The notes below the pieces were generated by a model, which saw nothing but the letters and a program-made list of their open reading frames with translations, was not told the DNA's origin and made no database searches. From Ptychodera flava (lineage: Eukaryota > Hemichordata > Enteropneusta > Ptychoderidae), in the NCBI RefSeq assembly GCF_041260155.1, contig NC_091942.1, positions 10,557,001-10,621,000 on the forward strand: a stretch of 64,000 bases of DNA, written 5' to 3'. The first letter of the stretch is position 1, and each line of letters begins with the position of its first letter. This document shows positions 57,505 to 64,000 of the stretch, piece by piece. A program made the position numbers and the translations under genes.

Positions 57505-58549
57505 CTCGTCAATTCAGACAGCAAAAAGCAAAAGTCCTGCTACTATAGTGGAGAGAATCACGGGTTTGACCATTCTATCTTTAGATGGGTTGTCGGAACT
57601 GTGATGCGCAGTTTTTTCAAAATTCGAACAATTTCAAAGCAAATGAGGAATACTTTTTGGAGTCGGCTTGACACGAACATATTTCCTTTTCTGCAGAATT
57701 CTGTACTTTTCTTTTCCCACTCACATTACTTTTTGCAAAAGCATCAGGGCTACCAAAAGTTTTTCAGCATATTTAGTATATAAATTAATTCCCGTCCATG
57801 TAGATGCACTACATGCTGAGTGCAGTTTGTTGGCATGTATGGAAACTCCATTTGTGTGACGTCTATAGATTGGTTTTACGTAGATGTCAGTTACTATACC
57901 GACACACATTGAAACGGTCATAACAAAAGCATTGCGTAATTTCTTGCTCCCAATCTATTTGCACATTACTTTTATGAACATTTTCATGCACGCCTAGAAC
58001 TTTGAAATATGTGATATTTTTGGCACACGTCAAATAATTGTTGATTAGATTTAAATTCATTAAGTAATGATTGTATTTAAAATGTTGTGATATATGTATA
58101 TATAGATATGTATATATGTATATATATTTTCCTTAAACTTGTAAATTGATTGTCATTGTTCTTTTTATTTTGTCTGCACCATGTTTGTTTCGTAAAAAGT
58201 CATATGATCTTTCAAAGAGTTTGATTGCCCAGAGATCCACGTACAGTACCTTTCAGAAAAACATGTACATCGACAGGTAAATTTCATGGTACACTTCAGT
58301 ACCTGGACTAGTGAGCAATCGATTAAAATACTTTCATGACGATTTTCATGCATTCTTCTTGAAATCATTTGGTAATTTGAACCAAACCTTTTTGCAATAT
58401 GATGTCTGTTCAGTGAATTTTGTTGTTGAAATAAATTCAATTGATTAATGCATATATCATTTGCGATATGCTCATTCTTGTCATAGTATTTTCCATCGAC
58501 CTCGCCATCACCAACAATGATGGAATCACAGTCGTCGACACAACTACCA

Positions 58550-58560
58550 TCATCATCATT

Positions 58561-58597
<37 letters not shown>
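58550..58597. repeat. Microsatellite (TCA)n
   Basis: About 15 TCA units. These give poly-Asp, poly-Ser or poly-Ile open frames that are not genes. Confidence 0.85.
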
Positions 58598-59208
58598 CCA
58601 AGTTCATCTTGTATTTCTCTTAACATCCTCTTTTTTTTCATTGAAGATACTGTTACAGCGGACTCTCACTTTGACGTCAAATTTGGTATTATTACGTACG
58701 TATGTCACCTTTCGCCCACAACACTTGCTTCATTTCGCCTTGTGACCACTAATTCAAGAATTCGTAAACAAAACCATAAAACGATAATGAAATTGCTGCA
58801 GCAGTGTGCGAGGGCTTGATCGCACCATGATATCTACATGTACAGGGAGTGATATTCAGAGATTTTGACCAGTTCACGACATGTATACATGCGGGCAGTT
58901 TAACGCCTTTTAACGTCTTAACGTCTGTTGATTGCCTTATTGAGCGCTGAATGTGCATTTCAATCCAGACAATGCGGCTCATGGTGACGAGATGTTTCTC
59001 ACATTCCTGGCCGCTGGGAGTGCGGGATCGACAGTGTGGGAAAAATCGATTCCACACTCTCAGAAACCGTCCCACACTCTGCAGTAAATATTATATGAGC
59101 TCTGATTGGATGATAAACAGTCTGTTTTGTTCCACGCGCAAAATGTTATCCAATCTCACGACGAGTAACACACAGACCAGAACTACAAAGTAAGCAGGTC
59201 AAAATACA

Positions 59209-59636
59209 GTGGCAGACGACAGACTTGTCACGATTTTGGATAATGTTGTACGTGTCCAATGTGAATTTTAACGCTTTTTGTGATCATGTGAGAAAAAGAA
59301 TCTCACACACCAAGGACCTGGGATCAGATTTCTCACACTCGTTGGGATATTTTGTATCACACTCGCCTGCGGCTCGTGTGAGACAAAATATCCCCAACTC
59401 GTGTGAGAAATCTGATCCCAGGTCCTTGGGAGTGTGAGATTCTATTATTCTCAGATTTTGTCATACGCTCATTCGGTGTCGGGATTGTACAAAAACAAGT
59501 CACACGATGGAAAAATAGATAAATCTACTGATCACCAGCTCAAAAAATAGTAGAATGAGAGGGTACTTTTTTAAAGACTTTTCGTAGGAAAAGTGCCTGA
59601 TCACGTGACTATGCAGTGAGTGTCGTCTGCTACTTT
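59209..59636. mobile_element. Foldback element with ~70-bp hairpin core
   Basis: The core (about 59291-59448) is a near-perfect hairpin. Its arms contain CAAGGACCTGGGATCAGATT and complement, separated by a loop around 59366-59375. Outside it, AGTGGCAGACGACA (59211) and TGTCGTCTGCTACT (59620) form weaker outer inverted ends. The hairpin is certain; the outer limits and mobility are inferred. Confidence 0.55.
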
Positions 59637-61586
59637 GAAACGTGGTGAGTGCTTTCTGATTTTACTCACAAAAAATACCATCCGACCGGAGAGATGTTTT
59701 GGATTCCTCGTTAAGCCATACCGTTTTTGAAAAAGTCAGGATTTCAATCCTTTGTGATGAATTTATATTTACAGCGGCCATATTGGAGTTGTATATAATG
59801 AGTCTGATATGCACAAATGTTCCAGATTTTTGTGTGTGGACAATTTATGCAAATAAGTAGAGAACATTTCTTTGTGGTACGTCTGAAATGACGGAGACCA
59901 ACCGTGTATACACTGGCAGTAACTTACGCCGTTAGGATCTGAACATGGGTCACGGTGTCACTTGTATATTTTGGCACAGATTGTTAACTAAATAAGGGTT
60001 TCCAGAGGGTTGTTTATATAAGCAGGTTACAATGTGTAAAATATGATTTTATTAAACATAATCATAATTTATTAATAATCATAATTATAACAACAATGGG
60101 TTTCCAGAAGGTATTTACACAAAATAGACGACATTATTTGTAAAAAAGCAAGATTTTATAATTCCGTAACATTCATATTAATAATTTTTCAATATTCATA
60201 ATTAATTTTTGATCATGACTGGAAATATCAACACAAATAATGTCTAATTAGCCTGTCCGATTACTATGGCGTTCCTTTACATTAATTTGCACCAATATCA
60301 TTACGATTGAAACAACATTCATTTGGCAAATTCTAGGGGAAGGGGTTTTTCTATGCGCTTCTTAAAAAGCACAGGGGTTTACTTGATTTTAAAAAATGGC
60401 CACCCTATCAAAAAGCCTTGTTTCACTTTACAAAAATATTCAAGGAAATAGGCCTAAAGATGATTGGCTGTGGGTTTTCAGTCACTGGAGTCAGTACCCT
60501 ATGATCTTAACACAAGTACTTGTATTTTCTGCCTTACTGACTTCTTGTCTCAGCAAGTCTACAGGCTTATCTTGCAATAGTTTTTACCAGCAGAGTGGCA
60601 ATGACTGGTTCTTGGCACACTGTGGCTGAAGTTAATCAGGCAAACCGTAAGTGCAAGCTATGAGACTTGACTTAGCACATACCCGATACATTGGCCAATA
60701 TGGTGCAAAACATTTCACAGTTGACTCAATTATTCTTACTCCGTGGTTGATGTGTCCTAAAATAAGACCTATTTCAGATACATACACTAAAATAGATTAT
60801 TTCAAGTTTCAATACCAAACGTCTCATAATACAAGTTTTGAGACCCAATAAGGTACGTGGCGCAGGCTTACTGATAAATGGGCCCATAATGTTCTTGATA
60901 TTCTTGTCAGTACAAAGTATATATAATGTATGGATGGCAGCCAATATTGTTAGCCGTTTAATTTAAAATATGCTATGAATAAATATACACAGATTGTGAT
61001 TCCATACCAAATAGTTATTTTTCAGCTTTTTGTTGCACGTCAGCAACAGTTTCTAGGTGTACTTCCCACAGCGTATTGAAATACCAAGTTCTCGGCTTGT
61101 TGGCATTGACTGTATGTGTGTGTGTGCTGCGTTGATGTTATTAGTTTTGATGACCAAACTGTGTCTATACTTCAAATCACAACATACGCAAGAGCAACAA
61201 CTAGATTTCTACGTTCCCTGGCTGGGATAGAACTATTATCCATGTGTGCATGTTTTTGTTTGTACCTTCAGCGTCGGGTTCCTTTAGAACATCATCCAAG
61301 TCAGAATGTGCGCAATTTGTTCTAGAGTACGCAGATTAAACATTCGTCAAATAAAAATACACTTCTCTTGCGCGATATAAAGTATGAGGGAACAAATCGA
61401 ACCCACCCGAACTCCCAGCGCGTGGGGAACAGCCTCGTTGCATGGAGAGATTGTGGCCTGAAATAAGTTTAAGTCCACCGTAGGCAGGGTTCACCCCCTT
61501 CACAAGAGTAGTCGTGGTGGTATGATGGTGCCTACTTAACATGCTTAATAACAGGAGGACTGACTGACTTACAGAGAGCGTACAAA

Positions 61587-62656
61587 ATGGCCAGCAACCA
61601 GGTGGTGCCCGGAGGTACAACGAATGAGGTGATAATAGGCGGGTTTCGCTTCGGGAGAGACTGTAGGGACGGTCCATTCTTGTACGTCAGAAGATATCCC
61701 GTCACCATCATTCTTCTAGGGTTTGTACTATTCGGTGTCGGTGTAGTAGTCATGATGATCTTATACAATTACAGCCTCATCATCGCCGGTGCAGTCCTTG
61801 TTTTCACGGGGACTTTTATGTACATACGAGCTGCAAGTCGAGCTCGTCTGTCAGCGGGAGCGAATACTCATTACATAAATCGAGTGAATTCCGTCGGAGT
61901 CGTAAGAACTCAATTCAACGCCAACACCGGTACCACCGTACTCAACGCACCGGAAACGATGCACCACACGAGGTGGGTTTTCTCGACAGGCGAGATGTTT
62001 GTAGCATCGCAAGTAACCCTGTTTTTGGAGTGGCCGTTACAGCAAGTACGCCTGACAGACGAACTCGAAAGTTCTGATTTTGTTTTTGAAACCTTGGAAT
62101 CACAGTAGATCACAAATCTGCTGGCTTTTCCCACGACTTTACTGGAATTAGCAACCGAGCTTGCCACAAAACAACCAACTGGGCCGAAACAGAAACTTAT
62201 CTTTATTGTTAGATGTCTTCCCTCATGTATTAGATGCAGATCTATCACACGAGGACAATGTTTCTACACAATATCAAACTTTCATGATATGTCTTTTGAA
62301 AATTTCCGCTACGAGCAACTTTAGATGTAAATGTATCATCTTAAATTCTTGCTTCTTAACAGTGATTTTGCAGAGTGTGTTTTCATTATATTTATTGCCT
62401 CCATTCTTGCTACAGTGTCCAGGGATACCCTCAACCAGAACAACAAATTCATCAGACTACACCTACAGCGCCCCCGCTTGAAACTGCAGACCCCTCTGGA
62501 TTGTATGGATTTCAACCTGCAGCCTATACCTACTCGCCCGCAGCCGGTACGGATACAGATCGACCTGACGATGCCCCTCCCAGCTATGACAGTGTGATGT
62601 CATCACAAGGACATTCTTTTGACTATACAGGGAGTAACAAGCCAAAGCCTTACTGA
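61587..62656 (+). CDS. Two-transmembrane PPxY-tail protein, paralogue 4 (208 aa)
   Basis: Exons are 61587-61972 and 62416-62656, 627 bases, donor GTGGGT, phase 2. It begins MASNQVVPGGTTNEVII, then FGRDCRDGPFLYVRRYP, most like paralogue 3; the usual CKGGP is CRDGP here. Two helices (about residues 38-58 and 64-82) are followed by RAASRARLS. The tail has PSGLYGFQPAAYTYSPAA and DAPPSYDSVMSS, then extends by 16 residues ending NKPKPY, unlike the others, so the PPSY motif is internal. Both termini are predicted cytosolic. A longer open frame reads through the donor to 62108, but similarity to the paralogues supports splicing. The 443-base intron has no obvious repeat. Confidence 0.85.
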
Positions 62657-63314
62657 TTAGGTGGAACCATAGGAACCAAGGGATGGCATATTATGTATTT
62701 GGAGGGGTAAAAACTGTCAGAATGGTGACATGCATAATTTTTTTTCCGCGTTGAAAAAATTTGACAAATACTAGTTCGAAGTTATCACAACATGAATGAT
62801 GTTTTGAAGAAATTCGTGTTTTGTATGTTCCTGGTCACTTTATATCATGGCTGCCCAAAAATTGCACTAGACAGACTGAACATGTGTCGAGTGCAATTTT
62901 TACTTTTCAAATTTTCTCCCCATTTTTGACCGTCCTCATGTGATATACTGTTCGAAACCACGTGTTCTAACAACGCGTAAAAGTGTATACGGTGGCGTCT
63001 ATCGATTTATTGTACGGAGGTGTCAGGTCACTATGACAACATGAATCGAAAAAACATTGCATATTGCTTTCTTTTAGCCTTCTTCAGAATCATTTGTTAA
63101 AGACATTTTCATACTACCAGTACTTCTTGAGAATAAGTGAGAGACAGCACAATCGTAAATTACATGAACTCATGTTTAATTCTGTATGTAATTCTTGTGA
63201 CTCTTGTTTACGGAATGCGTGTGATTTATGCTACTATCAATTAGCCAAAGACGAGTATTACAATAATAACATTTATATACCCCCGCAATCAGCACCAAGA
63301 ATACACATCACACT

Positions 63315-63316
<2 letters not shown>

Positions 63317-63357
<41 letters not shown>

Positions 63358-63396
63358 CAGTCATCGTCGTCATCGTCGTCATCGTTGTCATCTCAA
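63317..63396. repeat. Microsatellite (TCA)n-(TCG)n
   Basis: A run of TCA units followed by mixed TCG/TCA units. Confidence 0.8.
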
Positions 63397-63668
63397 CATC
63401 ATCATAATTTGTTAATATCGTTATCATCAAGCTTCACATTGCTACTTATTTGATAACTTTCAAAGTAAGATATATTACTTTTTTTTAATATATTAGACTA
63501 GCTTTGAATGGCGAAGGCTAGGCATCAAGCGATTCAGAATTTACATATACCCTTATCCCCAAGAAATCATTCGCCTCCCCACCTGTTTAGGCCGGCCGCG
63601 TTTTCGCCTTTTATCTCGATAAACTGACTAGGTCGGATAAGTTAGGCTCTCCGGTCCCCTATACGCAC

Positions 63669-63800
63669 TAAGGCCGCGTTCAAAAAAGTGGTGAGGGGGG
63701 GGGGCTGGAGGAATTCAAGGGGGGATTCGAAAATTTTTGGGGTAGTCGAGGGGGGGACTTGAAAGTTTTGCTCTGCCTATAGGGGGGGGGGACCTGAAAA
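63669..63800. repeat. G-rich segment resembling the border of a Harbinger-like element
   Basis: TAAGGCCGCGTTCAAAAAAG is followed by G homopolymers, in the manner of the H1 and H2 left ends (TAAGGGAGCGTTCAGTTTTT, then a G run). The likeness is partial and the other end would be outside the window. Confidence 0.25.
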
Positions 63801-64000
63801 TATTTTGACTCCCAACATTTTGATGTCGGCCAATGGTTCTAATGTTAGTAATAATTAAACAAAACTCAGAACCGCTTTTGTCTCATTTTATGCCTTAATC
63901 TCGAAAAAGTCTAAAAATGTATGAATGTCATTAAATTTTCGTAGAACAAGTTGGCCTTGTAATGGGCAGGAGCTACAACTGTTGATAATTTTTCAACATT

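Larger units (their letters stand above)
57505..61586. other. Intergenic stretch between 2TM paralogues 3 and 4
   Basis: It contains a TCA microsatellite and a strong foldback. The AT-rich remainder shows no exon I can support. Confidence 0.4.
62657..64000. other. Downstream stretch to the window end
   Basis: It holds a TCA/TCG microsatellite and a G-rich segment at about 63672-63800. The frame 63064-63453 ends in a poly-Ser tract from the microsatellite and is not called. Confidence 0.4.

Noticed and set aside
58165-58641. Minus-strand 158-codon frame with poly-Asp
   Set aside because: The acidic run is the TCA microsatellite; the rest has no support.
61587-62108. Unspliced 173-codon version of 2TM paralogue 4
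   Set aside because: It reads through the donor at 61973. All three paralogues splice at this site and the PPSY exon follows at 62416.
63064-63453. 129-codon frame with poly-Ser
   Set aside because: The end is a TCA/TCG microsatellite and no splice context or paralogue supports it.

Overview
The window is nuclear DNA from a multicellular animal. It is AT-rich, every real gene is split into exons with GT-AG (once GC-AG) junctions, and gene-free stretches are full of microsatellites, homopolymer G/C runs, foldback DNA and small non-autonomous DNA transposons. A secreted-receptor gene with cadherin-like and EGF modules, a giant ankyrin protein and a tandem family of small membrane proteins fit a marine invertebrate, perhaps a non-vertebrate deuterostome such as a hemichordate. 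That placement is inference. All supported genes lie on the + strand.

Layout. (1) 1-3305: 3' part of an unrecognised gene, four exons in view. (2) 3306-8840: mostly repeats, one possible orphan terminal exon (6037-6186) and a TIR element. (3) 8841-22913: one gene of seven exons for a protein of about 3,077 residues, built exon by exon from phase-matched junctions. It has an N-myristoylation start, a duplicated unnamed module split by a disordered insert, many ankyrin repeats and a tandem duplication of about 530 residues. One extra base near 14996 breaks its frame. (4) 26932-35321: a ten-exon type I membrane protein (414 aa; signal peptide, cadherin-like repeat, EGF module, one TM helix). (5) 38337-62656: four tandem paralogues of a two-exon, two-transmembrane protein family ending in a PPPSY-type WW-ligand motif. 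The first two share a palindromic CRE exactly 100 bp before the ATG.

Mobile DNA: three TTAA-flanked MITE families; a 27-bp-TIR element in two copies; a 548-bp element with 39-bp TIRs and an 8-bp target duplication; two 946-bp Harbinger-like elements with TWA duplications; and a 6.4-kb foldback (42096-48465) with satellite-like arms that contains two further insertions. The satellite arms, CA/TA/GA tracts and TCA tracts create long open frames that are not genes.

I saw no retrovirus-like, Polinton-like, CRISPR, tRNA or rRNA feature. Coordinates were counted by hand. Splice junctions were checked for phase but not against transcripts.
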